In this document: one piece after another, positions 25,307-33,518 of the stretch | Layout of the letters: each line of letters begins with the position of its first letter | How positions within the stretch are numbered: position 1 is the first letter of the stretch | Assembly (NCBI GenBank): GCA_964590515.1 | Contig: CAZPZD010000011.1 | Location: 1 to 61,066 of the forward strand | Direction of reading: 5' to 3' | Length of the DNA: 61,066 bases | Source of the DNA: JADFRG01 sp964590515 | GTDB taxonomy: Bacteria; Chloroflexota; Anaerolineae; Anaerolineales; E44-bin32 | The notes under the pieces: generated by a model | What the model saw: the letters and a program-made list of their open reading frames with translations, nothing else | Told to the model about the DNA's origin: nothing | The model's database searches: none | Position numbers and translations under genes: made by a program

Positions 25307-27253
25307 CTAGATATCCAGGTTGCGGACTTCGTGGGCGTGGGTCTGGATGAAGCGCCTGCGAGGCGGGACTGCCTCCCCCATGAGCATGTCAAACGTACGG
25401 TCGGCGGCCGCCGCGTCCTCGATCGTCACCAGCAGCAGGGTGCGCTTGTTGGGATCCATGGTCGTTTCCCAGAGTTGGATGGCGTTCATCTCGCCCAGAC
25501 CCTTGAATCGGCTGATCACCGGCTTCCGACGGCCAAGATCTTTGAGGATCAGGTCGCGATCCGCTTCGGTATAGGCGTAGCGTACATCCTTCTTTTCGGA
25601 AATCCGGAAAAGCGGTGGCTGGGCGATGAAGAGGTGGCCCGCCTCGATCATTTTCGGCATGTACCGAAAAAAGAAGGTGAGCAGCAGCGTCCGGATGTGG
25701 CTGCCATCCACATCGGCGTCGGTCATGATGATCACCCGCCCATAGCGCAGTCCCTCCAGGTTGAAGCTCTCCCCGATCCCGGTCCCCAGGGCGGAGATCA
25801 CGGTCTTCACTTCGTTGTTCGAAAGCACCTTGTCCAGGCGGGCCCGCTCGGTGTTGAGGATCTTTCCCCGGAGCGGCAGGATCGCCTGGAAATTCCGGTC
25901 GCGACCCTGCTTGGCAGTCCCGCCCGCCGAATCACCCTCCACAATATACACTTCGCATTTGTTGGGGTCTCGCTCCGAGCAGTCCGCCAGTTTGCCCGGC
26001 AAGGTCAGGCTCTCCAGGGCGCTCTTGCGGAACACCAGATCCCGTGCCTTGCGGGCCGCATCCCGAGCTCGGGCGGAGGTGAGGCACTTCTCCACGATCG
26101 CCCGGCCGGCCCGCGGGTCGCCTTCCAAAAACTCCCCGAATCGCTCCCCCAGGACCTGCTGGACCTGGGTCTGCACCTCGGCATTCATCAACTTGACTTT
26201 GGTCTGGCTTTCGAACTGCGGATCGCGGTGCTTGATCGAAACGATAGCGGTCATGCCCTCCCGGGTGTCTTCTCCGGAGAAATTCGGGTCGGCGTCCTTA
26301 AGCAAGCCGCTCTTGCGGGCGTAGTCATTAATGCTTCGAGTCACCGAGGCCCGCAATCCGGTGAGATGGGTCCCACCATCGATGGTGTTGATCGTGTTGG
26401 CAAATGAATAAACCGACTCGGCGTAGGCATCGGTGTATTGCAGAGCGACCTCGATCCCGGTGCCGGCCACCTGCCGGTCAGCGTGGACCACCGTGTGCAA
26501 CACATGCCGATTGCGGTTGAGGTACTTGACGAACGAGACAATCCCGCCTTCGTAGTAGAAGGTCATCTCTCGCTCGGCTCGCTCATCCACAAAATAGATC
26601 ATGACCCCCCGGGTCACGAATGCCATCTCGCGAAAGCGCTGCACGAGAGTCTCGAACCGATATTCCAGATTCCCCTTGAAGACCTCCCGATCGTAAAGGA
26701 AGGTGGTCGTGGTGCCGGTCTCTGCTTTGGCAGCCTTGCCGACCACCTCGACCGGGCCGGCGGGCACTCCGCGGGCGTAGCGCTGGGCGTGAACCTTGCC
26801 GTCCCGCCTGACCTGCACTTCGCACCACTCTGACAGAGCGTTGACGGCCGAAACTCCGACCCCGTGCAACCCGCCTGAGACCTTATAACCGTCTCCCCCG
26901 AACTTGGCACCGGCGTGCAGCGTGGTCATCACGACTTCCAAGGCCGGCTTCTTGAGCCGAGGGTGCTTTTCGACGGGTATCCCGCGTCCGTTGTCCTCGA
27001 CCGTGACGCTGCTGTCGGGATGAATCCTCACGTTGATTCGGTCACAGGCCCCGGCCAGCACCTCGTCGATCGAGTTGTCCACCACCTCAAAGATCAGGTG
27101 ATGCAGGCCCCGAATGTCGGTGCCGCCCACATACATCCCGGGGCGGCGTCGAACGGCCTCCAGTCCTTCCAGGACCTGGATATCCTTGGCTGCGTAACTG
27201 TTGGTCCTTTTGACCGGCTTCTTGGTGGCCTTGCGAGCCTTCGTTTTCGCCAA
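25307..27253 (-). CDS. gyrB: DNA gyrase subunit B
   Basis: The 648-aa type IIA topoisomerase B subunit carries a GHKL ATPase domain (FEVVDNSIDEVLAG, EDNGRGIPV, GGLHGVGVSAVNALS), a transducer, and a TOPRIM domain (EGDSAGGTAKQGRDRNFQAI and IIMTDADVDGSHI), ending in VRNLDI. The start is TTG 27253 with GAGGAG 7 nt upstream; the frame stays open to 27319 but without a ribosome site. The short lysine-rich N-terminal extension (KTKARKATKKPVKRT) is unusual. ParE is an alternative name, but GyrB is favoured by the C-terminal tail. It introduces negative supercoils together with GyrA, which is not in the window. Confidence 0.95.
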   Translation of the reverse strand: MAKTKARKATKKPVKRTNSYAAKDIQVLEGLEAVRRRPGMYVGGTDIRGLHHLIFEVVDNSIDEVLAGACDRINVRIHPDSSVTVEDNGRGIPVEKHPRLKKPALEVVMTTLHAGAKFGGDGYKVSGGLHGVGVSAVNALSEWCEVQVRRDGKVHAQRYARGVPAGPVEVVGKAAKAETGTTTTFLYDREVFKGNLEYRFETLVQRFREMAFVTRGVMIYFVDERAEREMTFYYEGGIVSFVKYLNRNRHVLHTVVHADRQVAGTGIEVALQYTDAYAESVYSFANTINTIDGGTHLTGLRASVTRSINDYARKSGLLKDADPNFSGEDTREGMTAIVSIKHRDPQFESQTKVKLMNAEVQTQVQQVLGERFGEFLEGDPRAGRAIVEKCLTSARARDAARKARDLVFRKSALESLTLPGKLADCSERDPNKCEVYIVEGDSAGGTAKQGRDRNFQAILPLRGKILNTERARLDKVLSNNEVKTVISALGTGIGESFNLEGLRYGRVIIMTDADVDGSHIRTLLLTFFFRYMPKMIEAGHLFIAQPPLFRISEKKDVRYAYTEADRDLILKDLGRRKPVISRFKGLGEMNAIQLWETTMDPNKRTLLLVTIEDAAAADRTFDMLMGEAVPPRRRFIQTHAHEVRNLDI

Positions 27254-27270
27254 AGTGGTACTCCTCAATC

Positions 27271-28251
27271 CTACGCGGTCGGCGGTCGGCTGCGCGCGGC
27301 CCTGGCCTGCTCCAGCCATTCCCGCCGGCCTTGATAGTAGGCGTAACTTCCGGCCACCAGGGTTGTGCTGACGAACCCGTGCCCGATCATGGCCAGCATC
27401 GAAAACCAGGAGCTCTCTGCCGGAAGCGCCCAGATTAGGCCCATCAGCCAGTAGGCGCCGAAGCCGAGCAGCAGGAATCCAACCGTGCTCAGTAGATTCC
27501 AGCGCACCAGCACGATGCTTTCCAGCATGGCTCGAACCACGCCCAGGTTATAGCGGACAATTCCATGCGGCGTGAAAGCCAGGTAGACCGCGAGCCAAAA
27601 CATCAGGATGAGACCCAGGTAGAGCACCCCCACTCCGAACAGCGGGAGAATCAGCGAAGCAACTCCGAAAGCAAGTCCCACCGTTGTGGCGGTGGCGATT
27701 GCCCCGATGAAGAGGACGAACCCGAATCCCACCATTCGGATGGCGGCCTTCCAAGTCGACCCAAGTTCCGCCTCGGACGCAATGGCTTGCGCGATCCAAT
27801 GCTGGTAATAGGCGCCGAATGCCAGGCCCAGCGCGGACAACGACAGCCAGAGCAAGAGGGCCAACCCCGGCTGAGCGACCTCGAGCGGGTTCGCCTGCCC
27901 GAGTGGGTTGAGGACCGGCATCCGACCTGCCATCAAGCTGGGTACGCCGAACGGAAGCGTGCTCAGCGCGGAGAGCAAGTTGAATCGATCACTCAACGAG
28001 CTAATGCTCTCCCGCACTAACCCTGCCTGCTCTCCGGCCAACCCGCTGGCCCGCAAGGTTTGGTCCTGGACCCAGCCGAATATGCCGGCCGTCCGCAGGT
28101 GCGGTCCCAGCCATAGCAGGAGGTCAATTAGCAGCGGAGGGATGATCAGCAGCGGGCGGGCGGCAACTCGATCGAAGCCCGTAGCGAAGGCAGCCAACAC
28201 CCCGATGGGCTTCGAGCCGGCTTGCGAATCCACGAAAAACGATTCTACCAT
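27271..28251 (-). CDS. Polytopic membrane protein, unknown
   Basis: The 326-aa protein has about six hydrophobic helices. It starts with MVESFFVDSQAGSKPIGVLAAFATGFD and ends with a short basic tail. No conserved domain is recognised. ATG 28251 was chosen; the longer frame would run through the divergent SAM adenosyltransferase gene. gyrB follows after 17 nt. Only 18 nt separate its start from that of the divergent gene. Confidence 0.8.
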   Translation of the reverse strand: MVESFFVDSQAGSKPIGVLAAFATGFDRVAARPLLIIPPLLIDLLLWLGPHLRTAGIFGWVQDQTLRASGLAGEQAGLVRESISSLSDRFNLLSALSTLPFGVPSLMAGRMPVLNPLGQANPLEVAQPGLALLLWLSLSALGLAFGAYYQHWIAQAIASEAELGSTWKAAIRMVGFGFVLFIGAIATATTVGLAFGVASLILPLFGVGVLYLGLILMFWLAVYLAFTPHGIVRYNLGVVRAMLESIVLVRWNLLSTVGFLLLGFGAYWLMGLIWALPAESSWFSMLAMIGHGFVSTTLVAGSYAYYQGRREWLEQARAARSRPPTA

Positions 28252-28269
28252 TACAATGCCCCAACTGCT

Positions 28270-29112
28270 GTGGCCGGGCCATGGATCGCGCTGCTTACGG
28301 ATTTTGGGTCCCAAGATACCTTCGCCGGCGTCCTGCGAGGGGTCCTTGCCACCCTGGCCCCACACGCCTCGCTGCTCGACCTCACCCACGACATCCCCCG
28401 CGGAGACGTGCGGGCCGCCGCTTTCGCTCTGTGGCAAGCCACCCCCTATTTCCCGCCTCAAACCATCTTTCTCTGCGTCGTCGATCCCGGAGTCGGGTCA
28501 GTCCGCCGAGCCCTGGCAGTCGCCTGGAAAGAGCGGATTTGCGTCGGCCCCGATAACGGCCTGTTTAGTTATTTGATCGAGCGAGATGGCCCTCCGGAGG
28601 CGATCGAGCTGGCCGAGTCGGCATACCAACTTCCCGAACCGAGCCCGACCTTCCAGGGCCGAGACGTTTTTGCGCCGGCCGCCGCACACCTGGCCTCCGG
28701 AGTCAAGCTCCCGGAGCTTGGACCCCCGGCGAGTGAGCTTGTCCGTTTCGCCACTCCCCGCCTGCAAGCTGTCGAGAGCTCCGGCATCGAAGGGGAGGTG
28801 TTGCACGCGGATCGGTTTGGCAACCTGATGACCAGCATTGGAGTCCTGCGCCGCGAAGCGGAAGGCCTCACCTTGGAACCCTGGCTGGGACAGGGGCCGA
28901 TCCAGCGGGTTGTGGGAAGCGATCCTCGGGTGCGCCTGGCATCTGGTGAAGAGTTTGACCTGCTGCGGACCTACAGCGATGTCCCGCCGGGCCGCGGGTT
29001 GGCCTACATCGGCAGCAGCGGCCTAGTCGAAATCGGGATCAATCAAGCTTCGGCTGCCGCCGGATTGAAGCTCGTCCCCGGCGATACCGTTCAGCTCCGA
29101 GTCAGGAATTAG
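28270..29112 (+). CDS. S-adenosyl-L-methionine hydroxide adenosyltransferase (DUF62/SAM_adeno_trans)
   Basis: The 280-aa protein is of the chlorinase/fluorinase superfamily. Family blocks include ALLTDFGSQDTFAGVLRG at the N-terminus, DLTHDIPRGDV, VVDPGVGS and GPDNGLF. In the C-terminal domain HADRFGNL and YIGSSGLVEIGINQ stand out. Characterised members without halogenase activity hydrolyse SAM to adenosine and methionine. GTG 28270 is preferred; a TTG at 28222 would overlap the divergent gene. No ribosome site is visible, and TACAAT lies 12 nt upstream, so the mRNA leader may be very short. murA follows after 2 nt. Confidence 0.9.
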   Translation: MAGPWIALLTDFGSQDTFAGVLRGVLATLAPHASLLDLTHDIPRGDVRAAAFALWQATPYFPPQTIFLCVVDPGVGSVRRALAVAWKERICVGPDNGLFSYLIERDGPPEAIELAESAYQLPEPSPTFQGRDVFAPAAAHLASGVKLPELGPPASELVRFATPRLQAVESSGIEGEVLHADRFGNLMTSIGVLRREAEGLTLEPWLGQGPIQRVVGSDPRVRLASGEEFDLLRTYSDVPPGRGLAYIGSSGLVEIGINQASAAAGLKLVPGDTVQLRVRN

Positions 29113-29114
29113 GT

Positions 29115-30425
29115 ATGGCTTCGTTCCGGATCGAAGGCGGGCACCCTCTCAACGGCGAAGTCACTCCCTCTGGAAACAAGAACGCCGCCCTCCCGCTCAT
29201 GACTTCCTGCCTGATGACCGACGAACCGGTGACCTTGCACAACCTCCCGGACATCGGGGATGTGGACATCATGCGGAGCTTGCTCGCGAGCCTGGGAGTC
29301 GAACAGGAGCAGCTCGGCCCGGGCTCACTCCGCCTGCAGGCCCATGCTGCGGTGCGAGCCCGGCTTGATCCGGAACTGTGCCGCCGGATCCGGGCTTCGA
29401 TCCTGTTGGCCGGACCGATGTTGAGCCGCTTCGGCGGGATCGACCTGCCGCCCCCGGGCGGGGATGTGATCGGCCGCCGACGGGTCGACACTCACCTGCT
29501 CGCCCTCAAGAACCTGGGCGCCGAGGTCGGGTATAACGAGCGCGAATTCCACATGGAGGTCAAGGGGCGGCTGCGCGGCGGGGAAGTCTTGTTGGACGAG
29601 GCCAGCGTCACGGCGACTGAGAACGCGATCATGGGGGCGGTGCGGGCCAAGGGCAGCTCCGTAATACGCAACGCGGCTTCGGAACCGCACGTCCAGGAGC
29701 TCTGCCAATTCTTAAACGGCCTCGGTGCCCGAATCCGAAATATCGGGTCCAACACTTTGGAGATCGAGGGAGTCGATCGGCTGCACGGTGGCGAATTCAC
29801 GATCGGGCCGGATTATTTGGAGGTAGCCAGCTTCATTGCGGCCGCCAGCGTGACCGGAGGTTCGATTCGGATAAGGAAAGCCGGCCCCCAGCACCTGGAC
29901 ATGATCCGGCTGGTATTCAATCGGCTCGGAGTGGACTGGGTCGAGAAGGAGGAGGACCTTCTGGTGGCGGCCCGACCTCCGCTGGAGATCCAATCCGACC
30001 TAGGCGGATTCGTGCCCGAGATCACCGTGATGCCGTGGCCGGCCTTCCCGACCGATCTGATCAGCATCGCCATCGTGGTAGCCAGCCAGGCCAAGGGATC
30101 GGTGCTTTTCCACGACTGGATGTACCCCAGCCGGATGTTCTTCGTCGACAAGCTGGTCTCCATGGGCGCCCGGATCATTCTGTGCGACCCCCACCGCTGC
30201 ATCGTCGAGGGGCCGACCCAATTGATTGCCGAACACCTGGATAGCCCGGACATTCGGGCGGGGATGGCGCTGGTCTTGGCCGCCCTGGCGGCCAGGGGGA
30301 CCTCCACTATTCGAAACGTCGGACAGATCGAGCGGGGATACGAACGAATCGACGAAAAGCTTCGGCAGCTCGGTGCGCACATCGAACGAATCAACGATTC
30401 GGCGCCAGCCGGCTCAGTCAATTGA
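29115..30425 (+). CDS. murA: UDP-N-acetylglucosamine 1-carboxyvinyltransferase with Asp active site
   Basis: The 436-aa enzyme transfers enolpyruvate from PEP to UDP-GlcNAc, the first committed step of peptidoglycan synthesis. SGNKNAALP at residues 19-27 holds the conserved Lys-Asn. The catalytic loop reads PPPGGDVIGRRRVDTH: the usual Cys (Cys115 in E. coli) is Asp117. Naturally Asp-type MurA enzymes, as in Mycobacterium tuberculosis, are not alkylated by fosfomycin. ATG 29115 lies 2 nt after the SAM adenosyltransferase gene. The stop codon is inside the -35 box of the rpmH promoter. Confidence 0.96.
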   Translation: MASFRIEGGHPLNGEVTPSGNKNAALPLMTSCLMTDEPVTLHNLPDIGDVDIMRSLLASLGVEQEQLGPGSLRLQAHAAVRARLDPELCRRIRASILLAGPMLSRFGGIDLPPPGGDVIGRRRVDTHLLALKNLGAEVGYNEREFHMEVKGRLRGGEVLLDEASVTATENAIMGAVRAKGSSVIRNAASEPHVQELCQFLNGLGARIRNIGSNTLEIEGVDRLHGGEFTIGPDYLEVASFIAAASVTGGSIRIRKAGPQHLDMIRLVFNRLGVDWVEKEEDLLVAARPPLEIQSDLGGFVPEITVMPWPAFPTDLISIAIVVASQAKGSVLFHDWMYPSRMFFVDKLVSMGARIILCDPHRCIVEGPTQLIAEHLDSPDIRAGMALVLAALAARGTSTIRNVGQIERGYERIDEKLRQLGAHIERINDSAPAGSVN

Positions 30426-30451
30426 CCCCTTCACTCAGCTTGCGGTATAAT
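30422..30451 (+). promoter_or_regulatory. Promoter of the rpmH operon
   Basis: TTGACC (30422-30427), an 18-nt spacer and a consensus TATAAT (30446-30451) lie 40 nt before the rpmH start. The -35 box overlaps the murA stop codon. Confidence 0.8.
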
Positions 30452-30491
30452 CGATCGGCGCTTCAACCAAGCGCGAGAGACGAACTAACGA

Positions 30492-30668
30492 ATGCCTAAG
30501 CGAACCTATCAACCCAAGATCCGCCGGCGAGTCCGAGTCCACGGCTTTCGAGCCCGAATGGCGACCAAGGCTGGCAGGGAAGTTCTCCGGCGACGCAGGC
30601 GAAAAGGCCGCTACCGCCTTGCCGTCCGCAGTAACGCGCACGTTAAGAAGACCAACTGGAACGGCTGA
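30492..30668 (+). CDS. rpmH: 50S ribosomal protein L34
   Basis: The 58-aa protein begins MPKRTYQPKIRRR and has the L34 hallmark HGFRARMATKAGREVLRRRR. After RYRLAV, where most L34 proteins end, it has a further 13 residues finishing KKTNWNG. It binds 23S rRNA in the large subunit. The rnpA reading frame is open back into this gene, but the rnpA start I prefer is 32 nt downstream. Confidence 0.96.
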   Translation: MPKRTYQPKIRRRVRVHGFRARMATKAGREVLRRRRRKGRYRLAVRSNAHVKKTNWNG

Positions 30669-30699
30669 CGACAGGATCGGGGTTATCAGTGAGCCCCGG

Positions 30700-31068
30700 G
30701 TGAACCGGAAATTCAGGCTAACCAGCGCAGCGGATTTCAAGCGGGTGCGGGGTACTGGGAAGTCTTATGCCCACCCGCTCGTTTTTTTGATCGCCAGCCC
30801 CAATGGAGGGAGGCCATCCCGGATCGGGGTGAGCGCCAGCCAGTCGTTTGGGAACGCGGTCAAACGCAATCGGGCCAAGCGACGGATGCGGGCAGCGGTG
30901 CGGGTACTCTCCGCAGACATTCAACCTGGCTGGGACTTAGTTCTCACCGCCCGGCCCGGGCTCGATGCGGCCGGCTGGCCTGAACTCCTCGAGGCCATCG
31001 GCAAATTAGTCCGTCGGGCCCAATTGGCCAACGGAGGGAGCAAGTCGCGCAATGGGCGCACTGCATGA
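30700..31068 (+). CDS. rnpA: Ribonuclease P protein component
   Basis: The 122-aa basic protein matures tRNA 5' ends with the catalytic RNA. NRKFRLTSAADFKRVRG opens it, and the RNR signature is GNAVKRNRAKRRMRAAVR. GTG 30700 is chosen by family alignment. The frame is open up to a TTG at 30619 inside rpmH, a milder version of the rpmH/rnpA overlap known from Thermus. Its last 17 nt overlap yidD. The C-terminus (GGSKSRNGRTA) is probably disordered. Confidence 0.95.
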   Translation: MNRKFRLTSAADFKRVRGTGKSYAHPLVFLIASPNGGRPSRIGVSASQSFGNAVKRNRAKRRMRAAVRVLSADIQPGWDLVLTARPGLDAAGWPELLEAIGKLVRRAQLANGGSKSRNGRTA

Positions 31069-31384
31069 AAGCGGGATCACCGCTGTGGCCGGTACGGCTA
31101 GGCGGGAGAATGGGCACCAGCATCTGGAAGAACCTGCCCTGCGGGACGTCCCGGTGACTCTCGCCACTTTGCCACGGCTGCCGGCCCTGGCGATGATCCG
31201 GTTCTATCAGGCCACCCTATCCCGGACCTTGCCGTCCGGGACGTGCCGCTTCACCCCGACATGTTCACACTACAGCTATCAAGCCATTGCGCGGTATGGA
31301 CTGCTCAAGGGCTCGGCTCTCTCGGCCTGGCGAATCTTGCGCTGCCAACCCTTCAGCAAGGGTGGCTACGATCCAGTCCCGTGA
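31052..31384 (+). CDS. yidD: Membrane protein insertion efficiency factor YidD
   Basis: The 110-aa protein contains the compact YidD core: MIRFYQATLS, CRFTPTCSHYSYQAI, RYGLLKGS, AWRILRCQPFSKGGYDPVP. It helps YidC-dependent membrane insertion. The start at 31052 overlaps rnpA and adds about 47 residues before the core; ATG 31193 would give only the core. The stop ends one base before the assembly gap. Confidence 0.93.
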   Translation: MGALHESGITAVAGTARRENGHQHLEEPALRDVPVTLATLPRLPALAMIRFYQATLSRTLPSGTCRFTPTCSHYSYQAIARYGLLKGSALSAWRILRCQPFSKGGYDPVP

Positions 31385-31385
31385 G

Positions 31386-31485
31386 NNNNNNNNNNNNNNN
31401 NNNNNNNNNNNNNNNNNNNNNNNNNNNNNNNNNNNNNNNNNNNNNNNNNNNNNNNNNNNNNNNNNNNNNNNNNNNNNNNNNNNNN
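31386..31485. other. Assembly gap of 100 N
   Basis: The run of N has a placeholder length. Some or most of the N-terminal half of the PQQ-propeller gene must lie in it, so the true gap is probably longer than 100 bases. The flanks show no shared sequence. Confidence 0.99.
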
Positions 31486-31920
31486 CAGCTGCATGCGCTC
31501 GATGCCGAACGCGGATCGATGGAGTGGATATTCGAAGTCGAGAATTGGGTCTGGGGCGCGCCAGCAGTGGGCGACGGGGTGGCCTACTTCGGTGACCTGT
31601 CGGGCGTGCTGCATGCGGTCATCCTGGACAATGGAGCCGAATCTTGGCAGACCGCGATTGGCAGCTCGATCTCCGCCTCGCCCGTGTTTGATCAGGACCG
31701 AGTGTTCATCGTCAGCGAGAATGGCGTGGTGAGCGCCCGCGCCGCCGCCACCGGTGCGGAGCTCTGGCAGCGAACCCTCGAAGGGAAACTGCTGAGCGAC
31801 CCGTTGCTGGTTGGTGAGACATTGCTGGTGGCGAACACGACCGGGGAACCGTTGCTGACTGCCTTTCTAGCCGAGTCCGGTGCCACCCGCTGGAGCTTCA
31901 CGCCCTCCGAGGGGCAATAG
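31486..31920 (+). CDS. PQQ-like beta-propeller (BamB-like) protein, 5' part lost in gap
   Basis: The visible 144 residues form repeated propeller blades: LHALDAERGSMEWIFEVEN, GVAYFGDLSGVLHAV, RVFIVSENGVVSARAAATGAELWQ and an incomplete last blade ending TRWSFTP. These match PQQ/BamB-type repeats (G-x-x-x-W). Homologues are usually exported lipoproteins that scaffold membrane-protein or envelope assembly. Here the gene sits between yidD and yidC, with 3 nt to yidC, where Gram-negative YidC would instead carry its own periplasmic domain. A role in membrane protein insertion is therefore a reasonable inference. Confidence 0.85.
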   Translation, partial: QLHALDAERGSMEWIFEVENWVWGAPAVGDGVAYFGDLSGVLHAVILDNGAESWQTAIGSSISASPVFDQDRVFIVSENGVVSARAAATGAELWQRTLEGKLLSDPLLVGETLLVANTTGEPLLTAFLAESGATRWSFTPSEGQ

Positions 31921-31923
31921 GCC

Positions 31924-32739
31924 ATGTGGGACACCCTGATTCTGAATCCGATGGTGAACGCCCTGCTATACATTTACAACCTGCTTGGACCACAGCTCGG
32001 GCTGGCAGGTGCCTTTGGTCTGGCCATCATCATCTTTACCATCCTGATCCGGCTGATCACCCTCCCGCTGACCATCAAGCAACAGCAGAGCACGCAGCGG
32101 ATGCAAGAGCTCCAGCAGGACAAAAGGTTCCTAAAGCTGCAGGAGAAAAACAAGGGAAACAAGCAGAAAATGCAGGAAGAGCAGATGAAGCTGTATCGGG
32201 AGCTGGGGATCAATCCCTTCTCCGGCTGTTTGCCAACCCTGATTCAGTTCCCGATCATCTTCGGACTTTACGGAGCGGTCATCCGGGCCCTGGCCCACGC
32301 GCCGGTTCAGCTGCTTGAACTCTCAAAGCATATTTACAGCGCTATTCCCTCGGCCATAATCCCACTCGACAGCCGATTCCTGTGGATGGACCTCGGTCAG
32401 CCCGAGCGGCTCCCGCTGAGTTTCCTGAGCGGAGTTCCTTTTCTGGCACAGGGAATACCGGTGTTGGCCATCATCGTGGTAGTCACGACCTATCTGCAGA
32501 CTAAGCTCACCACCCCGCCCAGTCCCGGCGGGCAGGGCGCCCAGATGACCCAGGTGATGAACGTGTACATGCCGCTGTTCCTTGGCTACTTCGCCTACAG
32601 TCTGGCCTCGGGACTCGCGTTGTATTTTCTGGTCAGCAACTTGCTTGGCATCGCCCAGGCTGTCGTGCTGAAACGGATCCGGTCGAACCGCACGACGCCG
32701 GCTAAGGTCGTCAACCCGAAGGCGCTGCCGAAGGGCTAA
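31924..32739 (+). CDS. yidC: Membrane protein insertase YidC/Oxa1
   Basis: The 271-aa protein is of the short, Gram-positive/Oxa1 type, without the large periplasmic domain. It has five membrane segments, with a hydrophilic coiled-coil loop after the first two (TIKQQQSTQRMQELQQDKR, YRELGINPFSGCLPTLIQFPI). There is no obvious lipobox, as the protein starts directly with MWDTLILNPMVNALLYIYNLLG. It inserts membrane proteins alone or with Sec. It is flanked by the propeller gene and jag, zero nt apart from the latter. Confidence 0.96.
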   Translation: MWDTLILNPMVNALLYIYNLLGPQLGLAGAFGLAIIIFTILIRLITLPLTIKQQQSTQRMQELQQDKRFLKLQEKNKGNKQKMQEEQMKLYRELGINPFSGCLPTLIQFPIIFGLYGAVIRALAHAPVQLLELSKHIYSAIPSAIIPLDSRFLWMDLGQPERLPLSFLSGVPFLAQGIPVLAIIVVVTTYLQTKLTTPPSPGGQGAQMTQVMNVYMPLFLGYFAYSLASGLALYFLVSNLLGIAQAVVLKRIRSNRTTPAKVVNPKALPKG

Positions 32740-33498
32740 ATGGCCACTAAGAAAACCAGCCTCGAGGTTATCGCCCCAACCGTCGAAGAGGCGATCGTCC
32801 GCGGGGCGGCCGAATTGGGGATGCCTCGGGAAGACCTGGAAGTAGAAATCCTCGACGAGGGAGGCAAAGGCTTCCTGGGACTGTCCGGCCGGCAGGCCCG
32901 GGTGCGCCTCAGCATCGCGGTTGAGGATCGCCCCGGACCGACCGCGGCTGATCGGGCGCCCCGGGAGGCTCCACAAGATCTGGAGGGCCTCGGAGCCGAC
33001 TCGCAGGCCGCGCCGCCTGGAACGGATCCGCGCTCTGTGCAAGCGGTTCAGGATACGGTCCAGGAGCTGATCAAGCTCATGGATCTCGATGCCGAAGTGC
33101 GAGCCGCCTGGGGTCCTGCCGATCCGGAAGCCCGTACCCAGCCGCTCTTGGTGGATGTGCGAGGCGAAGATCTCGGAATCTTGATCGGCAGGCGAGGCGA
33201 GACTCTGGCCGCGCTTCAGTACCTCACCCGGCTGATCGTCGCCAAAGAGCTCCAGCAGCAGGTCGCAGTTGTCATCGACATTGAAGGCTATCGGGCCCGC
33301 CGCGAGCAGGAATTGCAGCGATTGGCTCTTAAGCTGGCCGACCAGGCGGTTGAGATGGCGCGCACTATGGAACTGGAACCGATGCCGGCAAACGAACGCC
33401 GGGTCATTCACCTGGCGCTGCGCGATCACCCGGCGGTTCGGACCGAGAGCGTGGGCGAAGGTGTCGACCGCAAAGTCACGATCATTCCGAAGCCTTAG
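32740..33498 (+). CDS. jag: RNA-binding protein Jag/KhpB
   Basis: The 252-aa protein has the three Jag parts: an N-terminal Jag_N domain (LEVIAPTVEEAIVRGAAELG, GGKGFLGLSG), a KH domain (LLVDVRGEDLGILIGRRGETLAALQYL) and a C-terminal R3H domain (MPANERRVIHLALRDHPAVRTESVGEG). The linker between the first two is acidic and Pro-rich. KhpB/Jag binds RNA, with KhpA in some species, and affects cell division and envelope synthesis. The start codon follows the yidC stop without a gap. Confidence 0.95.
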   Translation: MATKKTSLEVIAPTVEEAIVRGAAELGMPREDLEVEILDEGGKGFLGLSGRQARVRLSIAVEDRPGPTAADRAPREAPQDLEGLGADSQAAPPGTDPRSVQAVQDTVQELIKLMDLDAEVRAAWGPADPEARTQPLLVDVRGEDLGILIGRRGETLAALQYLTRLIVAKELQQQVAVVIDIEGYRARREQELQRLALKLADQAVEMARTMELEPMPANERRVIHLALRDHPAVRTESVGEGVDRKVTIIPKP

Positions 33499-33518
33499 TA
33501 CCGCGGAGCTGAATCCCT

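Noticed and set aside
30619..31068. rnpA starting at TTG 30619 inside rpmH, as in Thermus
   Set aside because: The added 27 residues have no resemblance to RNase P protein, and GTG 30700 fits the family start.
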